A stretch of DNA of 64,000 bases, taken from the NCBI RefSeq assembly GCF_014633365.1, contig NC_068344.1:31313170-31377169 (forward strand), given 5' to 3'. How positions within the stretch are numbered: position 1 is the first letter of the stretch; the number at the start of each line of letters is the position of its first letter. The DNA comes from Diospyros lotus. Taxonomy: Eukaryota; Streptophyta; Magnoliopsida; Ericales; Ebenaceae. The translations under genes and the position numbers were made by a program. This document shows positions 1 to 11,273 of this stretch, one piece after another. The notes beneath the pieces were generated by a model. The model did no database searches and was not told the DNA's origin. It was given only the letters and a program-made list of their open reading frames with translations.

Positions 1-661
1 ATTTCTATAAAATTGTGCTTCAATTTTAATTTTATCATTTTAATATGATTGTTAAAATACATCTATTCTAAACATTGAGTTGGCGGGTAAGACGACAATG
101 AGGGGGGCAAGAGGGGCGACAGCAAATGGGGGCGATGGCGGTTCGAGATGACCCGCGGGCCCCCGATCGACCACTATTGGGGGCCCTTGAAGTCCCCAAC
201 CAATAATGGTAGGGGTCTCAAAGGGTGTCCGGCGATGGTTGGTATGTATTATTTGATATTTAATTTTTAATTTAACTACTTCAAATTGTAGAACATTTAC
301 TAACGTGTTTTATTATATTAATTTAGTAATTTTTTTTATTATAAAACGTTAACAAGTATATAATAATTTTAATTTCTGTTTTTTGTTCAGTATTTATCAT
401 TTTTGTTTTTGCAATATTAGTGAACATAATTGTATTTTAATCTTAATATTATTTATATCGTATTTTTAGGCATGTTTATATTCATTTCTTGATAATTTAA
501 TGTTTAAGAACTATATATATTGTCTTCAAATACGTGATATAAGCGAGTTTAAGCTTTCAGTTTAGTACGTATCCGAGTTCAGTACTTCATTATTTTGTGT
601 TCAAATTTAATGTTCAATTTTTTTTAGTTGCACCGTGCCTTCAGGCACGGGTTATCCCTAG
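1..661 (+). mobile_element. Helitron, 3' part
   Basis: The 3' terminus is diagnostic: a perfect 8-bp hairpin CCGTGCCT-TC-AGGCACGG at 633-650, a 7-nt spacer, then CTAG at 658-661 followed by T, which fits the Helitron hairpin + CTRR|T rule. The same hairpin-7 nt-CTRR layout ends the complete Helitron at 59277-61404. The 5' end is not identified and may lie outside the window. A GC-rich stretch at 75-240 sits inside otherwise AT-rich sequence and could be captured DNA; I see no coding frame in it. Confidence 0.6.
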
Positions 662-1641
662 TACAAATACAATTTACCACAAGTGGAGAGAATATCTTCT
701 TCTCATTTGCCTTGAGCTCCAAATGATATATCTTTGAGCTTGAGGCTTGGATTGTTTTTCTTGAGTGCTTGAGAGCTTGGGTGTGTTTTTAGAAGATAGG
801 AAATGATAGAGCATTAGCCTTCTCTAAAAACTCCTTCTTGATATTTATAATGGAGCTTCCAACAGATCTGTAACAGCTAGAAAAAATTCGACCGTTGGAC
901 CCGAGAGTCGACTTCTCTAAAACATGAGTTGACTCCTATTTGAAGTAGGAGTCAACTCTAGTTATACAAGAGTCAACTTCTCTAATGATAGAGTCGACTC
1001 TTCGAAAAACACCAATGCTGCTAGGTCGACTTTGCATCAATTGCTCTCGGCTGGGTCGCCTCTAGCTTTGCAAGAGTCGACTCCAACTTAAGGGGGGTCA
1101 ACTCCTTTGAACCAAGAATCGACTTTTGAGGCCAGATTTACAGAAAATAGATTTTATACATGTAACAATTGTTTGAAGACATAAATCATACAAGTAAATA
1201 TCCTCATTTTATTTTATTTATATTTACCTTCCATTTACTTTAATACTTAAATGTAAATAACAAAGTACCACATTTGGATTCAATAAAAATATCTAAAAAA
1301 TCAAAATTCAAATAGATAAGAAAGTAGATTTTTGGTTTTAGAATAAATTTTGGATTTGGCAATTTTAGCACTTCCAAAATACATACTTTCCATTTATTGA
1401 AAAATTCATTAAAAATCATTTTAACATTAATGAATATTAGCTATGAAAATATCGGGAGTTAGATTTCCAAACTTAGAGAAATAACATTTCTTGGTTTATT
1501 TTGATACAAAATACTACAATACTTAAGAAATATAAAAAATACATTAGGGGTTTTAAATATACCAAAAATAGTTTTACTAAAATGATATTTTGTTAATCAT
1601 CAAAACACACAATAGATTGATTAGAGCAATTTGGCTCAACA
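662..1641 (-). mobile_element. copia-like LTR, truncated by the Helitron
   Basis: On the minus strand it starts TGTTGAGCC at 1641. Its last 50 bases on the plus strand (TTGTTAATCATCAAAAC ... GGCTCAACA) resemble the end of the LTR at 1745-2851, and both contain an array of short palindromes centred on GTCGAC (here about 905-1130, form GAGTCGACTC). The left boundary is cut by the Helitron end at 661. It is a diverged relative of the neighbouring LTR, not a recent pair. Confidence 0.45.
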
Positions 1642-1744
1642 CTTCGGGAATGGTTTGATTTGTGAAAAAGACCATCTAGATCTCTTTTAGGTTGAACTAA
1701 AACACAAAGATTCAACTACCTTAGAAGCCCACTTTGATACCAAT

Positions 1745-2851
1745 TGTTGGTCCTTTAGATAATAGTCACTCAAAAGAGAGGTGAATTGAGAAAAAAAATT
1801 TCTTATTTAATTATTTATATGATTATTCAAAATCAATCTTATCTTATACTAAACCTATATTGTGCCAAACAATAACACAAATAAGAAAGTAATAAAAAAC
1901 GATTAAAGAACACAGCGATATATAGTGGTTCAGTGTATCACAAACACCTAATCCATTCTTCAAAGATCTCAACCACTCTTGGGGTTCCACTAACCAATCA
2001 ATGTCAAGATTTACCCTTAGCTTACTTTGGGAACTACACACAAACACCTAAATTTTCATCGGATCTAGGAAATCAAAACAAACCACACAATAGTTTAATG
2101 ATTGCAAAGATTGTCCTCACAGGGACAAATAAATCACAAAATTAATATATTACAAGGCAATGGTAAAATAAATAATCAATTATACCCTCAGTTGATGGAG
2201 ATGAAAAATATCTTTTCAACACTTCAACTTTCGATTGCCTTGGGCTCGATGTTGAATGAGCAATAGGGCACACAAGCCTTTCAGATCTGAATGAAACAGT
2301 AAGGGCTTTGAGAACTTTTGTTAATGACTCTTGAATGCTTTTTTAATGTTATTAAAGAACCTTCAATCCGGGCTTAAAGCGTTTTTATACTCCTTAGGGC
2401 GACTTGTTTTCCTTTTAAACTTTTTTGCCTGTTACACCTGAATAGTCGACTAATAAGAACCTTTAGTTGACTATTGTCGAATATTTAGTTGACTAATATA
2501 AATCAATAATCAACTTACTTGGATCTTTAGTCGACTAATGAAAAACCTTTCTCAGCCCAATCAACTAATGCTATAAGAGAGAAAATATTTACGCAAAAAT
2601 ACTCTTTACTTAGTTGACTAATGTTATTGGTTATTCAACTAATGATCAAAAAATACTGAGAATGAATTTTCTTCATTAAAACATATTTGCAAAATGATTT
2701 GAATACATAAACATAGTTTATTTGAATTAAAGCCATAAGAAATACTATAAAATAAGATTGGGGGTTAACGATTTGTACATAATTCAAAATTAGTCTTTTT
2801 GTTAATTATCAAAACCCTAAAATAAATTAAATATGACAAGTAGGCTCAACA
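1745..2851 (-). mobile_element. copia-like LTR with adjacent primer-binding site
   Basis: Terminal TGTTG...CAACA inverted repeat. Directly left of it, reading on the minus strand at 1742-1732, is TGGTATCAAAG, a near match to the initiator-Met tRNA primer site (usual form TGGTATCAGAGC). This orients the element on the minus strand with this copy as its 5' LTR. Only about 100 bp separates it from the LTR at 662-1641, so no internal coding region remains. A palindrome array of the TAGTCGACTA type lies at about 2440-2650. Confidence 0.55.
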
Positions 2852-4300
2852 TCGTCGACCTCTCAATGGCGAGATTCATCCCATGGGAGAGAACAAAGTC
2901 GTAACGAACCTATGTCGATGCAATCGATCCAACCCATGTCAAGCACCAAGCATGAAACATCGGTTATGGTAGAAAATGGCAGAAGACTGCAACCCCATGC
3001 TCACCAACAACTCGAATGGAATGTGACTGAATGATCAACCATAAAGGTTTAGACAAATAAATAAAACTCCGATACCACTGTAGAATTTTTAGGGTGCATT
3101 TGATTGCAAGCATGGAATTTGCATGAAAAGAAAATATTTTCTAGGCAATTGAATTGTCTAGAATTAAATTTCAAGGAAAATATCAATTGAAGGTATTTGA
3201 TTAGCTTAATTTTCTACCTAGAAATTGTTATATTTTTTCAACTTTTGGTATTTGATTGCTATTATTTTTCATGAAAATAATTACATACATGCAGATAATC
3301 AATAAATACACAAATCAATAATCAATTACATAAAATAAATCAAATACATATACACAAAATATTTAAAAAATAAATCAAATATGCATACACAAATATACAT
3401 ACACACCGAGCAAAGATGATGAAGGAGCCACCACTGCCATTGCCGATGTCACTAGTTGTTGCTGTCATCGCTGCCGTCACTAGCCGCTGCTGTCATCGCT
3501 AGTCGTCGCAGCCACAACTGTGGCCAATGACAACGGTAATCGATGGTTTCTATCGAAGAAGTCGTCCGCTCGTCCTCTCTCACAACCGCCGCAACCGCAG
3601 CCGCAGCCATAGTAAAGAGGATGAAATCATTCACTCGCCCTCTCTCTCACTGCTGATCGATGAAGTCTATTGTTGCTTCTCCCTCTCTCTTGCTGCAGAT
3701 CGATGGTTTCCCTTGCCCATAAAATAATTTCTCCCCCCATGGGAATTTCTCTTCTAGCAAAAGTGAGAAAAAAGGGTCAAAGACCACAAATGGAAAAAAA
3801 AAATTCATGAAAAATTTGGCCAATCAAACTCCCAAAAAGATGAAATTTGGGTAAAAAATGGTCATTTTTTCCTTGAAAAAGATAGCCAATCAAACAGACC
3901 ATTAATAAAATTGCAAACGATATATAAAATGCCTGGATTGCAGCGAAAATAATCGAAATTGATTTTTCTAACAGGCTCCGTGAAAGAAAACTATAAAAGT
4001 TTTCTTATATATCCACTCCTTATTTGTCCAAGGATCGAATGGTGATACCGGAAACGAGCGACCAGAAACTGATTCTAATTATGTCTTCTACACATATTTA
4101 TAGATATCACACAAATTTCAATCACTTATCCCATCATATTGTTAAAATTCAAATACTAATGAATTTGAAACAAATTCAAATTCTAAATACTTATCATAGT
4201 GTAATTGCAATTCTAACAGATATATTTATATATATATGAATAAAAAATTTAAATTTTTTAATATTAGCTTAATTGTTTTTCAAGTTACTAATATGTTTGA
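2852..4300 (-). mobile_element. copia-like LTR fragment, interrupted by a Harbinger-like element
   Basis: On the minus strand TGGTATCGGAG (3077-3067) looks like a primer-binding site, and the LTR edge TGTAGAATTTT begins at 3079 on the plus strand. The LTR is split by the element at 3092-3901 and continues at 3905, where the two halves rejoin cleanly once one TTA target copy is removed. The outer LTR end on the right is not found; 4300 is approximate. The stretch 2852-3066 would be internal region; no gag frame is visible. Confidence 0.4.
3092..3901 (+). mobile_element. Harbinger/Tourist-like non-autonomous element
   Basis: Ends GGGTGCATTTGATTGC ... GCCAATCAAACAGACCA form imperfect terminal inverted repeats and are flanked by TTA (3089-3091 and 3902-3904), the 3-bp duplication typical of PIF/Harbinger. 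The same family is present in reverse at 30213-31075: the first 150 bp here match the reverse complement of its right end. The interior (about 3410-3640) is a GC-rich run of GCTGTCATCGCT-like repeats. Apparent reading frames there are low-complexity and are not called as genes. Confidence 0.7.
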
Positions 4301-5159
4301 CGATTTGTCATGTCGCGACTTAAATTTAGACCATGAGACAATGCTTTTTAATAGGACAGTGAGTCCCATTAAGGGAAGCTAATTCAACGTTGTTCAATTT
4401 ATCACTATCAATGTTCATTTAGTCTAACATTTATATCATCAGATGACAAGATCAATAAGATTAATTTATTATTATTCATAATAATAAAATCATAATACCA
4501 ATGGCAAGGAACAAGTGCTTGTCATCCCTAAACAAGTCAAAGAAATAATCCTTAATAACCGTCTATTCTGTAACAGTGTTGCATTAGAAGTGTACCTAAA
4601 CCTAAATAAAAAAAATTTCTTAACAAAGGCTCTGTTAAATCTACCTATCTAAAAATGTTGGGAAAGGAAACATAGATAAACAACAAAGGATCAATTGAGA
4701 CAAGTAGATAAATCTCTGTTCATCTCATGAGAGATATATAGAAGCCATTATAATATAAAAAAAAAAGAATACATGCAACAATTTTATAATATGAATTAGA
4801 TGTCAATATGTATCTTGTCGGGCCAAATAAATATATATATATATATATATAATCAACATTAGAAACGCTTTTCAAGAAATTCGTTGGCCTAAAACTCCAT
4901 CATAAATGTTTTTCAATCTAAAACTCTTCGACATGAGACCCATTTGCTTATCTTATCCAAAGAAGCTGAGAAAAAAAGGAACAAAAGATTGATAAACGAT
5001 GTCCAAATTAAAGAAGAAACTGATACTTGTTGTCTACTCAATTGAATAAATCATGTTATAATTTATTCAATATGTAATAAGCCATGTTTCATTGCTTGAA
5101 CCTTAGACTAATATAATTTTATGATAAGTAAATTATATTAAATTATAAGATATTTAAAA
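4301..5159. other. AT-rich intergenic sequence
   Basis: No gene, terminal repeat or duplicated block recognised. There is a (TA)n microsatellite at about 4830-4851. Confidence 0.6.
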
Positions 5160-5621
5160 AATTTAAATCTTAAACCTTAGACTAAAATATGAGTGCAGGA
5201 ATCATCGTTGGGGTGGGATTGGGTGGATGGATCATGGCGTTACTGCGTCGAGACCAGTCGCCCGGAGTGGGATAGGAAGAGAAGAAGGGGGAGAGACGCC
5301 TAAGCAAAAATTGGGGGCCACGATGATGCCTGCCTACAACTGCTCCACTGACAATCTAAACCCTTTCAAATCCAACACTGTTCGAATCGAGGGTTAATTC
5401 GTTTGGTTACCCTCAGCCTTACTTCAATCCGTGTTCTTGCAGATGGAGCAGAGATCGATGGGGTCATTGAAGATTCAAAAGGTGGGCTGCTGCTGCGCTC
5501 TGTTCTTCGTGGTTCTCTCTACCATTCTGTTCGCTCTGACTCTGTGCTTTCATATATATGTGTGTGCGCTGAAAAGGTGGCTTCCGTGGGCCATTCCTGT
5601 GAAAAAAAATTGTGGATTTAA
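5160..5621 (+). pseudogene. orphan 5' exon encoding a short membrane segment, joined to a kinase relic
   Basis: A GC-richer segment reads like a plant 5' UTR with an intron acceptor (TTCTTGCAG at 5435-5443) placed directly before ATG 5444. The frame starts MEQRSMGSLKIQKVG and then has one hydrophobic stretch of about 28 residues (CCCALFFVVLSTILFALTL and on), like a signal anchor, followed by basic residues. The frame runs out at 5625 just as similarity to the receptor-kinase last exon begins (about 5622). I do not recognise the parent gene. It could be a host-gene fragment captured next to the kinase relic by rearrangement. There is no evidence that the fused frame is used. Confidence 0.35.
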
Positions 5622-5855
5622 TTGATGAGACGCATGCAAATAGCCTTATCATCATGTGTCCAAGAAAATCCAGCTGATAGGCTTTCCATGTTGGAAGTGT
5701 CTTCAATGCTCAAAAACGAAACTGCAGCCATGGATGCTCCAAAAAGGCCTGTTTTTTTATGTTAGAATAGATGGTGGTGGCGTGCGAAAATCCCCGTCAC
5801 AGGAAGAAACTTGGTCAGTGGATGATGCTACTATAACTCCAACGGTGCCCAGATA
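5622..5855 (+). pseudogene. CHRK-type receptor kinase, 3' end of last exon (relic)
   Basis: The DNA aligns along its length with the last exon of CHRK-A and CHRK-B (36290-36507, 44047-44263): the block coding MRRMQIA..CVQENPADR, the middle AMDAPKRP-like segment and the C-terminal WSVDDATITP...R* just before TAG 5853-5855. Those residues belong to kinase subdomain XI and the short tail. The 5' part and the frame are damaged by several small indels. It is the leftmost trace of the receptor family in this window, about 28 kb from CHRK-A. Confidence 0.75.
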
Positions 5856-6424
5856 GAGACTTCTTCTTACTAGGATATGCATCTATTCAAAAATCAAGAG
5901 CTTAAAAGAGAAAATTAGTTAGTCTGGAAATTGAATTTAAACAAAGCACTGGACATTCAACACATCAACATGCAGCTACATTCTTCAGACAGTTACTTGA
6001 AGGTTAGTCACTAGGTTTATGGTTCATTGTCTTGAGATGCCTTTCCAGATAATTACCCTTATATTAATCAAAAAAATATTTGGTAAAAGGGTCCGTCTTA
6101 TTTAATTATCAGAACATCAAGGAACATTCAAGGTGGATTAGGTCGTGTTTTAGCTACAAGAATTTGCAAGGAAATAATAAAGGATTAAGCTGGTTGTATA
6201 ATATTTTAGTTGGCAAACAGAGTAAATGTGGAGATTGAAATCTTTGAAATGTATATTAATGTTAACCCTTTTCTTCTTCAATTCATTTTTCTTTCAAAGT
6301 CACTACATATAACTTGGTCCTCTTCTGATCACAAAAGCCAAACTCCTGCCTGTTCAAAGAAATTAGGTAGGATGAGGAGATTATGGTAGAGTTTATAATA
6401 TATATAAGAAGGACAAAGTGAAGG
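5856..6424. other. intergenic, nothing recognised
   Basis: The first 60 bp still resemble the 3' flank of the CHRK last exon (GAGACTTCTTCTTACTAGGATAT). The remainder shows no gene or repeat that I can name. Confidence 0.5.
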
Positions 6425-6685
6425 GAAAGACAACATGCATTTCAGAGGCAAATTATTAGGGACAAGTAGCATTCTTTTTGCATCTAAAAGTAACAAAAGG
6501 TAACTCTCAGCAACAAATTAATAAAATAATAAAATTATTAGAAGTGAATCGTATTTTTTACCTCTGAAATAATAAAATTAACTTTTAGAAGCAAATCATT
6601 AAGGGTAAGTAGTATTTTTGCTTATAAAAATAGTAAACTTTTAAAGAGGCAAATATTATTAGGGACAAACAATATTTTTCTCGGT
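6425..6685 (+). repeat. dispersed repeat, copy 1 (also at 46205-46490)
   Basis: Shares long stretches with 46205-46490, for example GACAAGTAGCATTCTTTTTG and the internal alternation of TTAACTTTTAGAAG with ACCTCTRAAATAATAAAA. The other copy begins at a CACTATAACAAAA terminus, so both are probably ends of a CACTA-type DNA element with subterminal repeats. Confidence 0.5.
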
Positions 6686-6687
6686 AT

Positions 6688-6802
6688 GAGAGTTTTGGCC
6701 AAAATAGGAGAGTGAAATTTTTTCCATTTTGTCCTTGCATTAACAATCACAAGGACAAAAGGGGCAAAAATTTTATACCTCTCATTTTGGCCAAAACTTT
6801 CT
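6688..6802. mobile_element. small foldback (MITE-like) element
   Basis: Near-perfect inverted repeat: arm GAGAGTTTTGGCCAAAAT...TTTTGTCCTTG on the left, and the reverse complement of the same on the right, ending CATTTTGGCCAAAACTTTC. Arms are about 50 bp and the loop about 15 bp. No duplication of the target was confirmed. Confidence 0.6.
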
Positions 6803-8228
6803 GATGATGAAACTGTTTTTGGTCAATATAACATAATTTATCATTTATGTAACAAAAAAAATATAAATTTATTTTGATACATATTATTTTGGATAAATTT
6901 CCAATGCAACTTTTGAGATTTGTCTAAATTGCACCGAGTATCCCTGCATTTTTTAAAATGTCATTGACTTCCCTTGCCATTAATTGGTAGTGCAACATTT
7001 AACCATTTTACCCCTTTTTGAAAACATGCTCTTAGTTTCTCTATCCTCCATTCCTCTCTCTTCTTCTGTTATTTTCACGTTAATCTTTTGTTTCCAACAA
7101 TATTTTTTGTATTTTAAAATTGGCCTTGAAAGTTCTTGTACTTTCAATTCTTCACAAACACCCCCCATTTATCAACTTTAAGGCTAATGTCATCTACTTT
7201 ATATCAAAACAACATATAAATTTGAGCTAGAAGATAATAAAAATAACTAAAAATAAATTCAACTAAAATATAAAAATAAAAGTTAAAGAAAAGGCAAAAA
7301 GTCCCTTTATTGACCATCATAAAAAATGATGATGTTGGAACCATTTGTTTCCATTGACTCTTTACAAGGAAGAAGACGAAGAAGATTGATTGTAAAAGAA
7401 GAAGAAGATGGATTAAAGAAAAAGATAAAACCCAAATTAGATTGAACTAGATACATTCAAACCATCTTCAAATGATTGAAATTGTCTAGAAAAAATAAGA
7501 AAAAGAAGAAGATTGATTGTAAAAGAAGCATGGATTGAAAAAGAAAATAGAACCCAAATTAGGTTCAAACCATCTTCCCATGATTGAAATTGTCTTATTA
7601 ACAGATAAAAGAATAATAAGAAGAAATAGTTTCTAACCCTTTTACTTCTTCTTTTGATTCTTTTAAATTTTTTATGTTTTGACTTTTTATTTTTAGTTAA
7701 TTGATTCTTTTGCTTTTTTATTTTATTTTCAATAAACTTTAATTTTATATAATTTAATTAAAGATATTAAAATCAGTGTTATGTCCTTTTGAATTAAAAT
7801 TTACAGTGTTAATTGTTAAAAGTAATAGAGAGGGTGTGTTTGTAAAGAATTGAAAGTACATGGCGAGTTTTTGAAAATGGAATAAAGATGTGTGTATGAA
7901 ATATACCAAAATTAATTGAAGAAATTAAGTCAAAAATGGAGGAGGTGAAATGATATTCTTGTCAATCTTGAATCCATGCTTGAAGACGGTGATGATGCCT
8001 TGCTATATAAAAATTTTGGATGGGATAGATCTCACTAGTTCTTTTATTTATTTATTTGCTTTTATCTAGCTTTTATTTAATTGGGTTAAGTATGGTTTAA
8101 AGGCAAAACTAAAAGCTGTCTGACTATTATAGTGTCTATATCAAGGAGTGTCGTTGCAAAAACTAAAAAGCACGAGGAGCTCTAAGGATAAAAATAAATC
8201 ATAAGAGGGGGTGCAAGGCAATTTAACC
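6803..8228. other. AT-rich intergenic with a possible inverted-repeat element
   Basis: The segment 7128-7170 (CTTTCAATTCTTCACAAACA) recurs inverted at about 7828-7870, 700 bp away, so the interval could be a TIR element. Inside it a 50-bp block (TTCAAACCATCTTC...GATTGAAATTGTCT) is present twice, near 7460 and 7560. No coding sequence is seen. Confidence 0.35.
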
Positions 8229-8523
8229 TAAATAAAATGAACTGGTTGCAATCAAATGCTACTCATCTCTTTGACGAAATTGAATGCATCATGGAGGGGA
8301 GCTCTGGATTTCTGTGTCACATCCCATTATAAGGTGCGCTGTTTAGGCCTATTTTGGCTGTTGCATTCGGGCGGATTTCGTGGGTCTGTAGTTGGGGGCT
8401 GTTTTGGATCTTTTCTCAGCGTGGTCTCTGTTTGGATCATCTTCTTCAAGACTTTGCTTCTGGTTTCTTTGGGGTTGTTGATATCTTATTATTTAATAAA
8501 AATATATATATATAAAAAAAAAG
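8229..8523 (+). other. possible LINE 3' tail
   Basis: T/G-rich sequence ending in ATTTAATAAAAATATATATATAT and an A-rich run at about 8494-8522 resembles the 3' UTR of plant L1-type LINEs. No endonuclease or reverse transcriptase is present. The open frame here encodes a hydrophobic low-complexity stretch that I do not accept as a gene. The GTTCT just to the right is the target duplication of the next element. Confidence 0.25.
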
Positions 8524-8528
8524 GTTCT

Positions 8529-9046
8529 TGATGAGGGAATATTTATAGGGGGCAATTTTACTATGCTACCCCTAGAGGTTACTATTAACTTGGAGACATG
8601 TGTGCTAGTAAAGGCCAATGGGCGATCGCCACGTGTCAAGACTTAGGAGTTCCGCTTATCTTTATAATCTTTATTATGATTTTGAACTGGAAAGAGATAA
8701 AGAAGAAGATTAAGTCAACCAATGATATCTTTAAATATCCCAAGAATTATCTCTATTAGGGAAGATTATCTTTTCTCCCCATGGAAAGGGGATCAACCTC
8801 TCTTTTTGAAATATATCTTATCTCCTAAAGGAAAGGCCGCGGGACATCTATAAATAGAGGGCAACCTCTACAGGTATGAGGATCTGACTCCTAAGGGACT
8901 CATATATTATTTTTCCATTACTATTATACTCCTCAAAAACCCTATGAACTGACTTGAGCGTCGGAGGGATCACGGGGAGCAAGTCCCCACCCTTTTTGCA
9001 GGTACTTGGTCCGAGACAGAAGAAGGCGATCGGCTCCGCATCATCA
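8529..9046 (+). repeat. 5' LTR of the LARD-type element
   Basis: TGATGAGGG ... CATCATCA. A TATA-like CTATAAATAGAGG occurs at about 8848, a plausible promoter for the element. Confidence 0.9.
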
Positions 9047-9689
9047 ATTGGCGCCCACCGTGGGGCCTTCGTTTTTCTTTTTGTCTGCCAAGTATAATCT
9101 CAAGCCACTCGAAGCACAATCAGATTGAGTGGGAAAGAAAAGGTTTCACGTATGTGGCCTCATTAACGCTTGGCTCTTATGTGACCTCATTAACGGCTTC
9201 CGAAAAAATGGGAGAAGAAATTGGGAGCGGTAATCCCAGAGAAAGAAGATGTTCATCTTATTTTATAGATCCTATGAGGCTTGATTTTGCCATCCTAGGC
9301 AGTTTTAGGTTAAAATAAAACCTTTTAGAGGCTAGAAAAAAAGACAAGCAGAATCAATGGATGGAGTTTCACGATAACAGGTACTGCTAATTTTTCTAAT
9401 CCATTGAGTCTATGTGTTTGTTTATCATCGTTGCTTATTAATTGCACTTGTTGAGGTCAAAAACCTCAAGATGATGAAGCTTGATTTTGTTCATGCTGTA
9501 TACATTATATTTTTCTGGCCTATCTTTTGGGCTACAATGTCAATAAAGGGCTTTTTCAATAAGCATAGCATCTTTTTCTACCCATGGGGGTTTTATTCCA
9601 TGACGGCAACAAGGGCCAAATTGGGCTAGCTCAAAGAGATGGCCAGTGGTTAGTAGGATGCATCTTTGCATGGCAAGACGGTAGAGATG

Positions 9690-9960
9690 GCTATCGCGGA
9701 CGTAGGCATCAAGACCGAACCGCGAAAATAAAATATGAATATTATTTTGGATTGCGGACGTAGGCATTTCGCCGAACCGCGAAGACAAAATATGAGCATT
9801 ATTTCGGAATACGGACGTAGGCATCAAGACCGAACCGCGAAGGCAAAATATGAACATTATCTTTGATTGCGGAGGTAGGCATCAAGCCGAACCGTGAAAA
9901 CAAAATATGGATGTTATTTCGGATTGTGGAAGTAGGCATTTCGCCGAAAATAAAATATGG
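9690..9960 (+). repeat. minisatellite 1, about 58-bp unit, about 5 copies
   Basis: Each unit begins GCGGACGTAGGCATCAAG and contains the inverted pair CGGTTCGG-like/CCGAACCGCG followed by AAATATGA..ATTATTT. Units differ by a few bases. Confidence 0.85.
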
Positions 9961-10029
9961 GTATTCTTTAAAATCCCGTCATCAACTACAATCCAAGCCA
10001 GCATGTGCACATGAAGACCGAGGGTCTGA

Positions 10030-10290
10030 AATGCCTCGACAACGCAAGAGCAAAGGATCAGATATGATCCTCGGGGGGCCTCGAACCCCCGAACACTCAA
10101 AAACAAAGGATCAGATATGATCATCGGGGGGCCTCGAACCCCCAAACACTCAAAAACAAAGGATCAGATATGATCCTCGGGGGGCCCCGAACCCCCGAAC
10201 ACTCAAAAACAAAGGATCAGACATGATCCTCGGGGGCCCCCGAACCCCCGAACACTCAAAAACAAATGATCACTTATGATCCTCGAACTC
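10030..10290 (+). repeat. minisatellite 2, 53-bp unit, about 5 copies
   Basis: Unit AAAGGATCAGATATGATCCT followed by CGGGGGGCCTCGAACCCCCG and AACACTCAAAAAC. Each unit holds two hairpins, GATCAGATATGATC and the G-run/C-run pair. Confidence 0.9.
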
Positions 10291-10310
10291 TTGACAACTC
10301 AAAATCGAAG

Positions 10311-10645
10311 GTTCAAAGGGGACCACCCCTACTAATTAAGGCACCAGTTCGGAGGCTACGAACCTCCACCAAATGAAGACCAAAGGGGACCACCCCTACT
10401 AATTAAGGTACCAGTTCGGAGGCTACGAACCTCCGCCAAATGAAGACCAAAGGGGACCACCCCTACTAATTAAGGCACCAGCTCGGAGGCTACGAACCTC
10501 CGCCAGATGAAGATCAAAGGGGACCACCCCTACTAATTAAGGTACCAGTTCGGAGGCTACGAACCTCCACCAAATGAAGACCAAAGGGGACCACCCCTAC
10601 TAATTAAGGCACCAGTTCGGAGGCTACGAACCTCCGCCAAGTGAA
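10311..10645 (+). repeat. minisatellite 3, 67-bp unit, about 5 copies
   Basis: Unit AAAGGGGACCACCCCTACTA followed by ATTAAGGCACCAGTTCGGAG and GCTACGAACCTCCGCC. Two hairpins per unit: GGGG-ACCA-CCCC and CGGAGG/CCTCCG. Confidence 0.9.
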
Positions 10646-10689
10646 GACCAAAAGGCATCAGTTCGAAGGCTACGAACCTTCATCAAATG

Positions 10690-10990
10690 AAGATCAAAGC
10701 GGACCATAGCCCCAGCCAAACGGCCTCGAAGATAAGGCAAGCGGCCTCGGCCCCCACAACCTCAGCCAGCGGCCCTCGAAGACTAGGCACGCAGCCTCGG
10801 CCAGCAACCCCGAAGGTTAGGCACGTGGCCTCGGCCACCACAGCCTCGGCCAGTGGCCCCAGAAGACAAGGCACACAGCCTTGGCCAGCGGCCTCGAAGA
10901 TAAGGCAAGCGGCCTCGGCCACCATAACCTCAGCCAGCGGCCCTCGAAGATGAGGAATGCGGCCTTGACTAGCATAGCCTCGGCCCTAGG
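10690..10990 (+). repeat. minisatellite 4, GC-rich variable unit
   Basis: Alternating AGCGGCCTCGAAGATAAGGC and CGGCCTCGGCCACCACAACC type segments, many with GGCC palindromes. Open frames on both strands here are by-products of the repeat. Confidence 0.75.
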
Positions 10991-11273
10991 CCAAAAATAA
11001 CAATAAAAATATATATATGTACTAATTTAAGAGCTGACCCCTTTTCTATTATAGGAAAATCCCCGAACGTCTCTATCACCTCGAGCGACCTAATCACATT
11101 CTGCATGGGAAGAGTGAAAGGGCACTGGGAGACTTGAAAAGCGAATTCAGCATTCGAGACTGCTAACCCAACTTTTAGTAGAACTTTTTTACAGAGGCTC
11201 AGAAAAACAATGATGACTACTCCTTCAGCTGCTCAAACTCCTCGCTCGATCAGCTCAAGGAGTGGGGGGCAAG

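Noticed and set aside
1..60. Helitron 5' end at TCTATAAAAT
   Set aside because: It is preceded by T rather than A and there is no independent support.
8256..8531. 91-codon hydrophobic frame
   Set aside because: T/G-rich, ends in an A-rich run and has no homology that I recognise; more likely a LINE 3' region.
10030..10645. CRISPR-like regular repeats
   Set aside because: They are head-to-tail tandem units without unique spacers, inside a plant LTR element.
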